In this document: positions 53,388 through 62,745 of the stretch, one piece after another
How the letters are laid out: the number at the start of each line of letters is the position of its first letter
Position numbering within the stretch: the stretch's first letter is position 1
NCBI GenBank assembly: GCA_009379915.1
Contig: WHSV01000004.1
Coordinates: 1 to 64,000 of the forward strand
Length of the DNA: 64,000 nucleotides
Direction of reading: 5' to 3'
Source of the DNA: Actinomycetota bacterium
GTDB lineage: Bacteria > Actinomycetota > CADDZG01 > WHSQ01
Position numbers and translations under genes: made by a program
The notes under the pieces: model-generated
Database searches by the model: none
What the model saw: only the letters and a program-made list of their open reading frames with translations
What the model was told of the DNA's origin: nothing

Positions 53388-53668
53388 GATTCTGCTCCCA
53401 GCATTCGGTCCAGCAGTCGATCTTGTTCGCGCTGGAGGTCCTCTATCTCCTTCAGGGCTCGGTCTCGCTGCGCCCGGAGCTTCTTCTGGTCGTCGCGGGC
53501 CTCACGGAAGGCGCGGTCGGCCAGCGGCGTCTCCGACACGAGCATGCGGGTCTTGGTCTCATCGACCACGTCGTTTTGAAAGAGGAGTTGCTCGTCGGCG
53601 ATTCGCAGCTCGTCGCGCGCCCGGGCGAGCCGGTCGCCGAGCTCCTGAAGACTCTGGTGGATGTGCAT
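53384..53668 (-). CDS. Small coiled-coil protein coupled to the ANTAR regulator
   Basis: 94 aa from ATG 53668 (MHIHQSLQELGDRLARARDELRIADEQLLFQNDVVDETKT). Nearly all residues fall in charged heptad-like helices: residues 5-40 and 55-90 should form two coiled-coil segments separated by MLVSETPLADRAFR. No known domain. The ATGA overlap with the ANTAR gene suggests a stoichiometric partner or simply operon coupling. tRNA-Leu lies 63 nt upstream. Confidence 0.7.
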   Translation of the reverse strand: MHIHQSLQELGDRLARARDELRIADEQLLFQNDVVDETKTRMLVSETPLADRAFREARDDQKKLRAQRDRALKEIEDLQREQDRLLDRMLGAES

Positions 53669-53731
53669 GGGACGAGAAAGTATAGGTGCGCAGCCCGACT
53701 CCTTGCCCCGACCCTCGTTCCCCCACGAAAC

Positions 53732-53814
53732 CGTGCCGGGAGCGGGATTCGAACCCGCACGCCCTTGCGGACAATGGATTTTGAATCCATCGCGTCTCCC
53801 ATTTCGCCATCCCG
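53732..53814 (-). tRNA. tRNA-Leu (anticodon CAA)
   Basis: 83-nt class II tRNA on the minus strand. Acceptor stem GCCGGGA/TCCCGGC, anticodon stem ATGGA/TCCAT with loop TTCAAAA giving CAA (leucine), a long variable arm (TGTCCGCAAGGGCGT) and T-arm GGGTTCGAATCCC. CCA is not encoded. Confidence 0.95.
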
Positions 53815-53978
53815 GCGGCAAATCAGTGTAACGAGTACTCTGCAGCGACCCATTCGTCGCGGGATGGTCGGTTGCGCACTTTGCGTATGGCGTTCACCGG
53901 CCAATCCGGGCATTTTTGGTCGAACAGCACAAGCGGGATTTTCTGTGGACGGTTTCTGTAAGCAAGGAGAAGAGCCAG

Positions 53979-54146
53979 GTGAGCGTGATCCAGTGCTACT
54001 GCCCTGATTGCCGGCGCACGGTTTACGCCGAGGACACCGAATCTCCCGAGTGCCCCGTCTGCCTGACACCGGTGTTCGTCTCGTCGGAGAAGACATCCGA
54101 GCGACCGAGCGCCGCCAAGAGGAACGGATCTTCGACCAAGGGCTGA
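53979..54146 (+). CDS. Small zinc-ribbon protein
   Basis: 55 aa from GTG 53979, with AAGGAG 9 nt upstream. Two Cys pairs, CPDC (preceded by a further CYC) and CPVC, spaced by 16 residues make a rubredoxin-like zinc ribbon. The C-terminus is a flexible Ser/Lys-rich tail (SERPSAAKRNGSSTKG). Function unknown; small ribbons of this kind often bind nucleic acid or mediate protein contacts. Convergent with trpA. The region 53815-53978 upstream shows no other gene. Confidence 0.72.
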   Translation: MSVIQCYCPDCRRTVYAEDTESPECPVCLTPVFVSSEKTSERPSAAKRNGSSTKG

Positions 54147-54220
54147 TTACGGCGGTCACGCAGCCCGGCAGAACCAAACCTTCCCGCGTCGGTGCTCGCG
54201 CTTGTCGTTTTCTCGGATGA

Positions 54221-54997
54221 TCAGAGGGTGTCCAGGCCCCCTCGCACCCCGGCGAGGAAGGCGCGCGCCCCCTCCGCTCCCTCCTCGAGCACCGCACGCA
54301 CCACCGCGCTGCCGATCACGACCCCGTCGGCCGTCGTGGCCGCGGCTCGCGCCTGCTCCGCGTTGCTCACGCCTATGCCCACCAGCACGGGGAGGTCGGT
54401 GGCCGCACGGCAGGCGGCGACGACACGCCGCGCGCTCACGGCGAGCGCGTCGCGGGTTCCGGTGACCCCAAGGGTGGAGACGGCGTAGACGAACCCGGTG
54501 GTCGCCTCGGCCACCGCCGCGATGCGCTCCGGCGGCGACGTGGGCGCGACGAGCCCGACCCAGGCGAGCCCGTCCCCGGCGGCTACCGAGCGCAGCGATT
54601 CGCTCTCCTCGAGAGGGAGGTCGGGGACGATCAGTCCCGAAAAGCCGGCTACCGACGCCCGGCGGCAGAACTCGGTCTCGCCCATGCGGTGAATGGGGTT
54701 GTAGTAGGTCATGACGATGCGCGGAACGCGCGACTCGATTTCGGCGGTGAGATCCAGCACCCGGACCGGGCCGGCGCCGTCTCTGATCACGCGCTCCCCC
54801 GCGGACGCGATCACCGGCCCGTCCATGAGGGGATCGGAGTAAGGGAGGCCCACCTCGACCGCGTCGGCGTGCTCGGCGACGGCCAATAGGGCCTCGGCGT
54901 AGGCGTCGGGCTGAGGAAACGCGCCCATCAGATAAGGAACGAGGAGCTTTCTGCCCGCGGATCGAAGCGATTCGAGGTGCGTCAGCAACGTGGTCAC
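54221..54997 (-). CDS. trpA: Tryptophan synthase alpha subunit
   Basis: About 258 aa from GTG 54997, overlapping the trpB stop in GTGA. It cleaves indole-3-glycerol phosphate to indole and G3P. Visible motifs are [16 protein letters not shown], the catalytic Glu in [19 protein letters not shown] with the loop 2 Asp, [25 protein letters not shown] and phosphate-binding [13 protein letters not shown] and VVIGSAVVR. Last gene of the trpC-trpB-trpA run. Confidence 0.96.
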   Translation of the reverse strand: MTTLLTHLESLRSAGRKLLVPYLMGAFPQPDAYAEALLAVAEHADAVEVGLPYSDPLMDGPVIASAGERVIRDGAGPVRVLDLTAEIESRVPRIVMTYYNPIHRMGETEFCRRASVAGFSGLIVPDLPLEESESLRSVAAGDGLAWVGLVAPTSPPERIAAVAEATTGFVYAVSTLGVTGTRDALAVSARRVVAACRAATDLPVLVGIGVSNAEQARAAATTADGVVIGSAVVRAVLEEGAEGARAFLAGVRGGLDTL

Positions 54998-56190
54998 TGG
55001 GACCGGGCTTCGACGTACTCGGCAAGGGTCGCGACATCCTTGTCCCCGCGCCCCGAGAGCCCCACCAGGACGAGCCCGCCGTTGTGTCCTGTCGCCAGCG
55101 CGTGTGCAAGCGCGTGGGCCGGCTCGAGAGCACAGACGATCCCCTCGCTCGAGGCGAGAGCTCTGAAGGCCGCGACCGCGTCGTCGTCGGTGACCGCGAC
55201 GTAGTTGGCGCGACCCGACTCGGCGAGCCATGCGTGCTCCGGCCCGACGCCCGGATAGTCGAGTCCCGCGGAGATCGAATGCGCGTGTGCGATCATTCCC
55301 TGAGCGTCTTGCAGAACCAGGCTGCGAGCTCCGTGAAGAACGCCTGCGTCGCCGGCCGTGATGGACGCTCCGTGCCGCCGGTCGAGACCCTCACCCGCCG
55401 CCTCGACTCCTACGAGCCGCACATCGGAGTCGTCGTAGAACGCGCGCCAGAGCCCAACTGCGTTCGACCCTCCGCCCACGCAAGCGATCACTTCATCCGG
55501 CAGACGACCGGTGGCGACGAGAAACTGGGCGCGCGCCTCGTCGCCGATGATCCTCTGAAGACTGGCCACGATCTCGGGGTAGGGATGCGGACCGACAACC
55601 GACCCGATGATGTAGTGGGTCTCGGTGACGTTCGTGACCCAGTCGCGCAGAGCCTCGTTGATCGCGTCCTTCAACGTCGCCGAACCCGACTCGACCGGAA
55701 CGACCTCGGCCCCCAGCATTTCCATGCGAACCACGTTCAGGTGTTGGCGGGCGACGTCCGTCGCCCCCATGTAGACCACACAGGGCAACCCGAAGTAGGC
55801 CGCCGCAGAGGCCGTGGCGACGCCGTGCTGGCCGGCCCCCGTCTCCGCGATGATGCGGGTCTTGCCCATGCGCCGGGCGAGGAGGATCTGACCGACCGTG
55901 TTGTTGATCTTGTGAGCGCCTGTATGCGCGAGATCCTCGCGCTTGAGCCACACCTCGCACCCGGCAAGCTCCGAGAAGCGCCCGGCGAGGTAGAGCGGGG
56001 TTGGACGACCGACGACGTTGACCAACAGCCCGTCGAGGTCGCGGGCGAAGGCCGAGTCGTTACGAGCGGAGGACCACTCGTCCTCGAGGTCGATGAGCGC
56101 CGCCATCAGAGCCTCGGGGACATAGCGGCCGCCGAACTGGCCGAACCACCCGCGCTCGGTCACCTCGGGCCACCGCGAGGCGGAGCTCAC
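54994..56190 (-). CDS. trpB: Tryptophan synthase beta subunit
   Basis: 398 aa, PLP enzyme joining indole and serine. The family start [16 protein letters not shown] is intact, PLP-binding Lys is in [18 protein letters not shown], then [12 protein letters not shown], the phosphate-binding loop [10 protein letters not shown] and the C-terminal [11 protein letters not shown]. It overlaps trpC by 4 nt upstream and trpA by 4 nt downstream, ensuring equal synthesis of alpha and beta subunits. Confidence 0.97.
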   Translation of the reverse strand: MSSASRWPEVTERGWFGQFGGRYVPEALMAALIDLEDEWSSARNDSAFARDLDGLLVNVVGRPTPLYLAGRFSELAGCEVWLKREDLAHTGAHKINNTVGQILLARRMGKTRIIAETGAGQHGVATASAAAYFGLPCVVYMGATDVARQHLNVVRMEMLGAEVVPVESGSATLKDAINEALRDWVTNVTETHYIIGSVVGPHPYPEIVASLQRIIGDEARAQFLVATGRLPDEVIACVGGGSNAVGLWRAFYDDSDVRLVGVEAAGEGLDRRHGASITAGDAGVLHGARSLVLQDAQGMIAHAHSISAGLDYPGVGPEHAWLAESGRANYVAVTDDDAVAAFRALASSEGIVCALEPAHALAHALATGHNGGLVLVGLSGRGDKDVATLAEYVEARSQ

Positions 56191-56999
56191 GACTCGCCCC
56201 TCAGCGCGCGCAGCTCCGCAGCGGGGTCTCCGGCGCGCACGAGCGCCTCTCCCACGAGAACCGCCCGCGCGCCCGCAGCTCCGAGCTCCTCGACCTCGGA
56301 GCGAGTGCCGACCCCCGAGAGACCGACGAGGATCACATTCTCGGGCACCCGTGAAGCGAGCCTTATGGTCCGCTCGCGATCTACTTCGAACGTCTCCAGG
56401 TCGCGGTTGTTGATTCCGACGATCGTGGCGCCGGCCTCCAGCGCTCTGGTCATCTCGAGTTCGTCGTAGACCTCGACCAGCGCGTCAATGCGCAGAGTTC
56501 TGCACGCGGCCAGCAACGTCTCGAGCTCGCGTTGCTCGAGAGCTCGCACGATCAGCAGAAGAGCATCCGCACCGGCGGCACGAGACTCGAGCACCTGCCA
56601 GGTGTCGAGAATGAAGTCCTTGCGCAAGACCGGAAGTCCCGCCGACCGAGCCGAAGTGAGGTCGTCGAGACTTCCCTTGAAGAACTCCGGCTCGGTCAAC
56701 ACAGAGATGGCCGCCGCGCCACCGCGCGCATAGGCCATCGCGGTCTCGGTCGCGCTGAGGTTTGCGTCGAAGACGCCCGCGCTCGGCGACGCTCGTTTGA
56801 TCTCGGCGATCACGGCAACGCCCGTCTGCGGTCCGGCCGAGCCCGCCCCGCGTGTCTGCGGACCCTCGAGCGCGGCTCGCAGGGAGCTCGGCTCGTCGAG
56901 GCCCGCGAGACGCTGCTCGAGCGCCTCGACCGTCACCCGCTGCTTCGCCTCGGCCAGGCGCGTGCGGGTCGATTCGAGCATTTCCGTCAGGTAGGACAT
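56187..56999 (-). CDS. trpC: Indole-3-glycerol phosphate synthase
   Basis: 270 aa, TIM-barrel enzyme that decarboxylates and cyclises CdRP. Motifs: [16 protein letters not shown]-type strand (here [13 protein letters not shown] with catalytic Glu and Lys), [29 protein letters not shown] with catalytic Lys, [33 protein letters not shown] and [35 protein letters not shown]. There is no fused trpF domain. No trpD or trpF appears in this window. Two 12-bp direct repeats precede the start. Confidence 0.96.
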   Translation of the reverse strand: MSYLTEMLESTRTRLAEAKQRVTVEALEQRLAGLDEPSSLRAALEGPQTRGAGSAGPQTGVAVIAEIKRASPSAGVFDANLSATETAMAYARGGAAAISVLTEPEFFKGSLDDLTSARSAGLPVLRKDFILDTWQVLESRAAGADALLLIVRALEQRELETLLAACRTLRIDALVEVYDELEMTRALEAGATIVGINNRDLETFEVDRERTIRLASRVPENVILVGLSGVGTRSEVEELGAAGARAVLVGEALVRAGDPAAELRALRGES

Positions 57000-57002
57000 C
57001 GC

Positions 57003-57028
57003 GCGCGAGGTTAACCGCGCGAGGTTAA
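57003..57028 (-). repeat. Tandem 12-bp repeat upstream of trpC
   Basis: GCGCGAGGTTAA occurs at 57003-57014 and 57017-57028 (14-bp period), directly before the trpC start and after the lipoprotein gene stop. It may be a regulator-binding site or a simple tandem duplication. Confidence 0.5.
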
Positions 57029-57038
57029 TCGGAGGTCG

Positions 57039-57803
57039 TTAGCGGAAGGGCTCGGACAGGAAGGCGACCAGCGTGTCGGCAACCTCCGCCGCGTCCCCGT
57101 CCACGATCGTGACGTCGAATCCCTCGTTCCGGTAGACGTCCGCCGCCGCGCGGGCGACCCGGCGCGCGGGCGGTTCGTTGGTCGCCACGTCTGGTTCGAA
57201 CTCACTCGCAAGGGGTCCCTGCGCGTAGAAGGCGTCGCCCGACAGGACGGGCGACAGGTAGATGACCTGCGGCTCGAACGACTCCTCGCGCAGCAACGAG
57301 GCCATGGCAACCGAACCGAGTGTGCCTTTCTCCTGCTCGGCGAACTCCGCGCCGAGCGCCACGAACTCCACCGGATGGTCGAGCGAGCGCACACTGAGCG
57401 CGCGGGCCACCTCCAGGAAAACGCCGAGCGAACGAGCATCGAGCGCCTGGTTCGGTGGTGTTCCGTAGGGAACCGCGACGAGGTACTCCGGAGTGGCACC
57501 CTCCGGAGGGGTTCCGATGACGTTGGTCGAACGCACGAGGTCCGCAACGGGGACCCCGTCGAGTCGGCCCGGATAGCCCGCCTGCTGGAGGAAGCCGAGG
57601 ATATAGCTCGCCGCGACCTGTTCCTCGCCGCTGCCCGGCGGGCGCTGGGGAAGCTCGTCCGCGAACTGGGCCGTGTGTCGTTCGATGACCTCCGGTTGGG
57701 GGTCGGGGGGGCCGGGCGCGGGGCGCGCGACCTCGGACGAGGGGCTCGCGGAGCAACCGAGCACGAGGACCGATAGGCCGGCGAGCAGAGCGGGGGTCTT
57801 CAC
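57039..57803 (-). CDS. Lipoprotein with degenerate M28 peptidase-like domain
   Basis: 254 aa. Signal peptide with lipobox VLGC (Cys17), a Pro-rich spacer, then an aminopeptidase-type fold: RPPGSGEEQVAASYILGFLQQAGY matches the M28 N-terminal helix (RxxGS...), YLVAVPYGTPPNQALDARSLGVFLEVARAL stands where M28 has AHYDT...DNASG, and VEFVALGAEFAEQEKGTLGSVAMA where it has the FxGEExGLxGS strand. The first His of the metal site is Pro and the Glu-Glu pair is lost, so it is probably not an active peptidase. It could be an envelope sensor or binding protein for the adjacent kinases; that is inference. Confidence 0.65.
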   Translation of the reverse strand: MKTPALLAGLSVLVLGCSASPSSEVARPAPGPPDPQPEVIERHTAQFADELPQRPPGSGEEQVAASYILGFLQQAGYPGRLDGVPVADLVRSTNVIGTPPEGATPEYLVAVPYGTPPNQALDARSLGVFLEVARALSVRSLDHPVEFVALGAEFAEQEKGTLGSVAMASLLREESFEPQVIYLSPVLSGDAFYAQGPLASEFEPDVATNEPPARRVARAAADVYRNEGFDVTIVDGDAAEVADTLVAFLSEPFR

Positions 57804-57816
57804 GCCCGCGCGATCG

Positions 57817-57879
57817 TCAACTCGCTCGAGCGCTCTTGATCACATCGAGAAGGGCGGCGACGAGCGCGGGGTCGCTCAT
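57817..57879 (-). CDS. Possible 20-residue peptide coupled to the CheY-like gene
   Basis: ATG 57879 overlaps the TGA of the response-regulator gene (ATGA) and the frame runs 20 codons (MSDPALVAALLDVIKS...), predicted to be one amphipathic helix, to a TGA at 57817. Too short to assign; it may be translated by coupling or may be chance. Confidence 0.25.
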   Translation of the reverse strand: MSDPALVAALLDVIKSARAS

Positions 57880-58268
57880 GAGCTCTTGGGCTGCACGGGC
57901 TGCGCGAGCAGGCCGTCCACGACCTCGAGCAGCTCGGCGACGTCGAAAGGCTTCGTTATGTAGGCGTCGGCTCCGGCCTGCATCGCCTGCTGCACCACAG
58001 TGGCATCGTCTTCGGCGCTCACGACCACCGCCGGCAACGCTGCCGTTGACTCGTGCGAACGCAATTGCCGCAGGACTTCGTCACCGCGCCCGTCGGGAAG
58101 GTACAGGTCGACGAGGACGAGATCGAACGGCTCGCTGCGGGCTCTGGCCAGGCCGTGCGCGCCGTCGGCGGCAACCGACAACACCGTGTCGCCACGCATA
58201 GACATGACCATCCGCATCAACTTGACGTTGGACGGATTGTCGTCCAGATATAGAACCCTAGCGGTCAC
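57876..58268 (-). CDS. Single-domain response regulator (CheY-like)
   Basis: 130 aa, receiver domain only. Acidic residues LYLDDNPSNVKLM, phosphoacceptor Asp in DLVLVDLYLPDGRG, conserved Ser in VVVSAEDD and Lys in YITKPFDVAELLEVV. DDNPSN with an Asn/Leu-rich following helix is close to the receiver modules at the C-termini of the two hybrid kinases encoded just upstream (EDNLSNLKLVEHIL). It is likely a phosphorelay partner of those kinases. Confidence 0.9.
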   Translation of the reverse strand: MTARVLYLDDNPSNVKLMRMVMSMRGDTVLSVAADGAHGLARARSEPFDLVLVDLYLPDGRGDEVLRQLRSHESTAALPAVVVSAEDDATVVQQAMQAGADAYITKPFDVAELLEVVDGLLAQPVQPKSS

Positions 58269-58288
58269 TAATCATCCCTTTTGGCACG

Positions 58289-61039
58289 TTAACGGCTATC
58301 ATCGGCCTCATTGCGCGATCCATTGAGCGCGTCGCCCTCGAGTGATTCGTCCACGACATCCAGGAAGCGCTGCACGTCGAGAGGCTTGGTCATGTATGCC
58401 CGGGCGCCCGCCTCCATCAGACGGTCGATCTGATGCCTCGTTGCATCAGCGCTGATGATAACGACGGGAATATCCCGAGTCGAGACATCGTCCCTCAGGA
58501 TCGAGAGAACCTGGGCCCCCGAGATATCCGGCAGGTTGAGATCGAGCAGAACGAGATCGGGGTGGTGCTCCCGTATCAGCTCGAGCCCCAGCCGGCCCTG
58601 CATCGTCGCGTGGAGCCTCACCTCGGGACGCCGCGCAAGGATGTGCTCGACGAGCTTGAGATTGGAAAGGTTGTCCTCGATGTAAAGCAGCGTACGTGAG
58701 GGCCTCACACTCGGGTCCGCGGCCGAGGGTAGATCGACGACGGTTACGCGGTCCACGGGCTCCTCGACACGCAGCAGGCTGACGATGAACCTGCTGCCGT
58801 GATCCGGCGAGCTCTCGACGTCGATGGCCCCACCCATTGCCTCGATGAGAACTTTCGTCAACGCAAGGCCGAGTCCCGTTCCCTCGATCCCTGTATTTTC
58901 GGCACCCAGCCGTTCAAACGGACTGAAGAGAAGATCCATTCGTTCGGGAGGGATTCCGGGCCCCGTGTCGGCGACCTTGATGCGCAGGTGACCCTGCCCC
59001 CTGGCTTCGCACGTCAACTCGACGTGTCCGCCCGAGCGGTTGTACTTCACCGCGTTCGACAGCAGGTTCAAGAGCACCTGTTTGACGCGCTGCTTGTCCG
59101 CCATGACATGCCAGTTGCTTGGGATGTCTGTCGGGCCTTTCAGAACGATCTTGCGCGGGGTGGCCAGTGGGCGCACGAGTCCGATGCTCTCATTGACGAC
59201 GTCTTTGAGCTGTACCGGTTCGAGCGAGAGTCCGAGCTTCCCCGTCTCGATCCGCGCGATGTCGAGCACCTCGTTGATCAGATCGAGTAGATGACGCCCT
59301 CCTTTGAGGATCTCCTCCACGCCGTCCTTCGAGAAATCGTCAAGCCCTTCCATCTCAAGTATCTGCGCGAAACCCAGTATGGCGTTCAGCGGGGTCCTCA
59401 GCTCGTGACTCATGCGCGACAAGAACTCGCTCTTGGCACGCGACGAGCTTTCGGCGTCATCCCTCGCGCGTCTCAGTTCGCTCTCCAGTTCAACCTGTGC
59501 GGTGACCTCGCGCGCGTACAGGATGATCTCGTCTCGCTTCTTGCCCTCGTCTGTGGCGCGCAAAACGAAACGTTGAGCGCGCACGTCCAGCCACACCCAC
59601 CGCCCGTCCTTGTGCCGCATCCGGTAGCGCGCCCGCACGGCCGCCTCCCCCGCCGCAGCGCGCCGAATCTGCTCGACCGACAGCCGCCGGTCCTCCGGAT
59701 GCACGGCCTCGGGCCCACCGCCGATTGCCTCCTCCGGCGTGTAGCCGAGGGTGTCGGTGATCGATGGACTCACGTACCGGCGGCTTCCGAGCTCGTTGGT
59801 GATGACGATCACGTCGGGCGAAGTGTCGAGGATCGTGCTGAGCGTCAGCTCTCTCTCGGACAGCTCCTGCTCGATCCTGTGACGGTTCGTAACGTCCAGC
59901 GCGTAGCCGAGTATGTCTCTCGCGACACCGTTGACGTACTCGATTCGCAAGACCGATTCGAGCCACACCCAGTCCCCGTCCTTGCGTCTGAAGCGATAGC
60001 GCGGACGAGTCAGGTCCGTGGCGCCGCCCTCGAGCGCCTCGCGCGTCTGCGCAACGACTCCGTGGAGGTCGTCCGGGTGGATGCTCTCGGTCCACAAGTC
60101 CTCGTCCTCCATCATCTCCTGGGGGGTGTATCCGAGGATTCGCTCGAGGTTCGAGCTGATGAACGTCGTTCTCAGGTTCTTGGGATCGCGCCGAAAGATG
60201 ATTACGGGGCTGCGCTCCATCAGTTGCTCGAGAAACCTCCGCGCCTCATGGAGCTCGGATTGACGTGCATCCAGCAGTCGACCCGAGGCTTCGATCTGCC
60301 TGCCGAGCCGGCCGATCTCGTCGTCCGCCGGCGGCAGCGGAAGCGGATCCTGGCCCTGGTCGATGCGGCGTGCGTTGTCCTCCAGCCGGCGTACGCGCTT
60401 CGCCACTCCACTCGTGAACATCGCAATCGCGGCGAGACCTCCAAGCAGGCCGAGAAGGCCTCCACCGGCGACGGCGAACAGCGCTATCTCTTTTATCCGG
60501 TCGACGTTGCGGGTGCGGATCGCCAGGAGCCGGCTCTCCTCTTGACGCATGGCGTCCAACTCCACGCGCAACTCATCCATAGCCGCTTTCGACTCCGCGA
60601 GCAGTTCGTCTCTACGGACGGTCTCCGCCCGGTTGGCCAAACCGATCATCTGGCCCATGACCGCCAATTTTTCGTCCGCGAGTTCCTCTACGCGAGCGGC
60701 GCGCCGGTTCTGCTCGAGGTTGTCCTCGACGAGGTCGCTCAGCCTCTCGAGTCCGGACGGCAACTCGTCCGCCGCCCGCTCGTAGGGTTCGAGGAACGAC
60801 TCATCCCTCGTCAGAAGAAAACCGCGCGCACCGGTCTCCGCGTCGAGCAGCGACCGGGCCACCTGCTGGATCTCGTCCCGCACTTCGAAGGTGTGCGCGA
60901 CTTCGTCCTGTAGTCGGTCCTCCTCGCGTTCGACCCACAGATACGTCAAAGTGCTGACGACCAACGCCACCAGGGGGAGGGCGACAACGACGACGCCCTT
61001 GCGGCCGAGTGATAGATCGGCCCAACCGCTGCGTCTCAT
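58289..61039 (-). CDS. Membrane hybrid histidine kinase (CHASE3-HAMP-PAS-PAS-HisKA-HATPase-REC)
   Basis: About 916 aa from ATG 61039 (ATGA overlap with the previous gene); a GTG at 61078 would add 13 residues. A first helix (VVVVALPLVALVVSTLTYLWV) and a second (IALFAVAGGGLLGLLGGLAAIAMF) bracket a CHASE3-like extracytoplasmic domain (ETGARGFLLTRDESFLEPYE). Then come HAMP, two PAS domains with PAC ends (DWVWLESVLRI, RWVWLDVRAQRF), HisKA (SRMSHELRTPLNAILGFAQIL), HATPase_c (NLLSNAVKYNRSGG, DTGPGIP, GTGLGLAL) and a C-terminal receiver (VLLDLNLPDISGAQVL). It probably autophosphorylates in response to an external cue and relays via its own receiver. Confidence 0.93.
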   Translation of the reverse strand: MRRSGWADLSLGRKGVVVVALPLVALVVSTLTYLWVEREEDRLQDEVAHTFEVRDEIQQVARSLLDAETGARGFLLTRDESFLEPYERAADELPSGLERLSDLVEDNLEQNRRAARVEELADEKLAVMGQMIGLANRAETVRRDELLAESKAAMDELRVELDAMRQEESRLLAIRTRNVDRIKEIALFAVAGGGLLGLLGGLAAIAMFTSGVAKRVRRLEDNARRIDQGQDPLPLPPADDEIGRLGRQIEASGRLLDARQSELHEARRFLEQLMERSPVIIFRRDPKNLRTTFISSNLERILGYTPQEMMEDEDLWTESIHPDDLHGVVAQTREALEGGATDLTRPRYRFRRKDGDWVWLESVLRIEYVNGVARDILGYALDVTNRHRIEQELSERELTLSTILDTSPDVIVITNELGSRRYVSPSITDTLGYTPEEAIGGGPEAVHPEDRRLSVEQIRRAAAGEAAVRARYRMRHKDGRWVWLDVRAQRFVLRATDEGKKRDEIILYAREVTAQVELESELRRARDDAESSSRAKSEFLSRMSHELRTPLNAILGFAQILEMEGLDDFSKDGVEEILKGGRHLLDLINEVLDIARIETGKLGLSLEPVQLKDVVNESIGLVRPLATPRKIVLKGPTDIPSNWHVMADKQRVKQVLLNLLSNAVKYNRSGGHVELTCEARGQGHLRIKVADTGPGIPPERMDLLFSPFERLGAENTGIEGTGLGLALTKVLIEAMGGAIDVESSPDHGSRFIVSLLRVEEPVDRVTVVDLPSAADPSVRPSRTLLYIEDNLSNLKLVEHILARRPEVRLHATMQGRLGLELIREHHPDLVLLDLNLPDISGAQVLSILRDDVSTRDIPVVIISADATRHQIDRLMEAGARAYMTKPLDVQRFLDVVDESLEGDALNGSRNEADDSR

Positions 61040-62640
61040 CCCGATCTGCGCGTCGTCTTCGTGGAGACCTCCGGCCACAAGAGTGAGTCGAGCACGGAGA
61101 GGAAACGCCCGACGTCGAGCGGCTTGGTGAGGTAATCGCGCGCGCCTGCTTCGATCAGCTCTTGGACGCGCCTCTCTGTCGCGTCGGCGCTGATGACGAC
61201 CACGGGAATGCCGGCCGTGTGCGGGTCCTCCATGAGGCTCTTGAGCACGTCGGCGCCGTCGATGTCCGCCAGGTTCAAGTCCAGCAGAACGAGTTCGGGG
61301 TGGTGCTGCCGGATGAGATCGAGCCCCATTCGTCCCTGCAGCGCCGCGTGAAGCTTGACCCGCGGCCGGCGCTCGAGGATGTGCTCGACGAGCTTGAGGT
61401 TGCTGAGGTTGTCCTCGACGTAGATGATCGTTCGCTCGGGCAGCCGCTCGAACTCGATCTCTCCGCCCCCCTCGGCCTCCCTGGGCGCGGCCACTGGCTC
61501 CGGCACTTCCGCGACGGCGAGATGCACGGAGAAGACCGACCCCTCGCCCGGCTTCGAGGACACCGTGATGCGCCCGTCCATGGCCTCGACCAGCCGCCGG
61601 GATAGTGCGAGGCCGAGCCCGGTCCCCTCGATCAGGGTCTGCTCGGCCCCCAAACGGTCGAACGGCTTGAACAGAGCCTCCATCTTGTTGCGGGGAATTC
61701 CCATCCCCGTGTCGCGCACGCTCACGGCCACCTGCTCGCCCTTGGCCTGAATCCGCAGCGTTACCGACCCGCGGGGGCGGTTGTACTTGATTGCGTTGCT
61801 AAGCAGGTTGAGAAGCACCTGCTTGACCCTCTGCCGGTCGGCCCTCACGAAGTGACCCTCGTCGAAGACCGGGTCGTCGAGGATCACGTCGTTCGTCGAT
61901 GCCAGTGGCTGCACCAGTGCGATGCACTCCTGACAGACCTCATCGAGCAGCACGGGCTCGATGGAGAGCGAGAGATTGCCGGCCTCGATTCTGGCGATGT
62001 CCAGCACCTCGTCGACGAGGCTCAGCAGGTGCTGCCCCCCCTTGAGGATCTCGTCGACGCCCTCCTGCTCGTCCCTGCCCAGCCTCGCCATCCCGAGAAG
62101 CTGGGCGAAGCCGAGGATCGCATTGAGCGGGGTCCTGATCTCGTGGCTCATGCCGGAGAGAAACTCGCTCTTGGCGCGGTTCGCGGTCTCGGCCGCGTCG
62201 CGGGCCTGAGCGAGGTCCTCGTTCAGGGTCTGCATCTCGGCGTGAGCGCCCCTCAGAACTGCGAGCACCGTCATTCGCTCGGTTACGTCGGTCGCGTAGC
62301 CGAGGGTTCCCACCAATCCGCCCTTGTCGTCCCGGTCCGGGTACTCGATGCAGTGGAGCCAGATGGGGGTCCCATCCGGCCGCAACCAGCGGTACTCCGC
62401 CTCGGTCTGACCGCTCTGGGCCAGGCTCTCGAGGCTCCGGCGGTACCACCGGCGGTCCTCGTCGTGGATCCGCTCGTCCCAGGCCCCCGGCCGGCCGACG
62501 ATTTCGGCCGGACCGTAGCCCAGCACCCTGGCCGAGTTGGCGCTCACGTAGGCGACGAGGTCCAGATCCGCGCCGCGACGGTAGAAGACCACAGGGGCGC
62601 GCTCGACCAGCGACTCGGTGAATCCAGCGCCCTCAGTCAT
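61036..62640 (-). CDS. Soluble hybrid histidine kinase (PAS-HisKA-HATPase-REC)
   Basis: About 534 aa from ATG 62640, with GGGGGAG 8 nt upstream; earlier starts add an unsupported tail. One PAS domain (APVVFYRRGADLDLVAYVSANSARVLGYGPAEIVGRPG) with PAC segment, HisKA (SGMSHEIRTPLNAILGFAQLLGMA), HATPase_c (NLLSNAIKYNRPRG, DTGMGIP, GTGLGLALSRR) and receiver (VEDNLSNLKLVEHILERR, VLLDLNLADIDGADVL). The kinase core and receiver are clearly paralogous to the next gene downstream, a probable tandem duplication with gain or loss of the membrane sensor. Confidence 0.93.
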   Translation of the reverse strand: MTEGAGFTESLVERAPVVFYRRGADLDLVAYVSANSARVLGYGPAEIVGRPGAWDERIHDEDRRWYRRSLESLAQSGQTEAEYRWLRPDGTPIWLHCIEYPDRDDKGGLVGTLGYATDVTERMTVLAVLRGAHAEMQTLNEDLAQARDAAETANRAKSEFLSGMSHEIRTPLNAILGFAQLLGMARLGRDEQEGVDEILKGGQHLLSLVDEVLDIARIEAGNLSLSIEPVLLDEVCQECIALVQPLASTNDVILDDPVFDEGHFVRADRQRVKQVLLNLLSNAIKYNRPRGSVTLRIQAKGEQVAVSVRDTGMGIPRNKMEALFKPFDRLGAEQTLIEGTGLGLALSRRLVEAMDGRITVSSKPGEGSVFSVHLAVAEVPEPVAAPREAEGGGEIEFERLPERTIIYVEDNLSNLKLVEHILERRPRVKLHAALQGRMGLDLIRQHHPELVLLDLNLADIDGADVLKSLMEDPHTAGIPVVVISADATERRVQELIEAGARDYLTKPLDVGRFLSVLDSLLWPEVSTKTTRRSG

Positions 62641-62745
62641 CGACGAAGCTCCCCCCTCGGAGGCCAATGGTGGGTTCATCGGAACGTTCACACGACGAGG
62701 TTAGGCCCAATGCCCAATTGCCGTCCCCAAGCCTAAGGGACGAGT

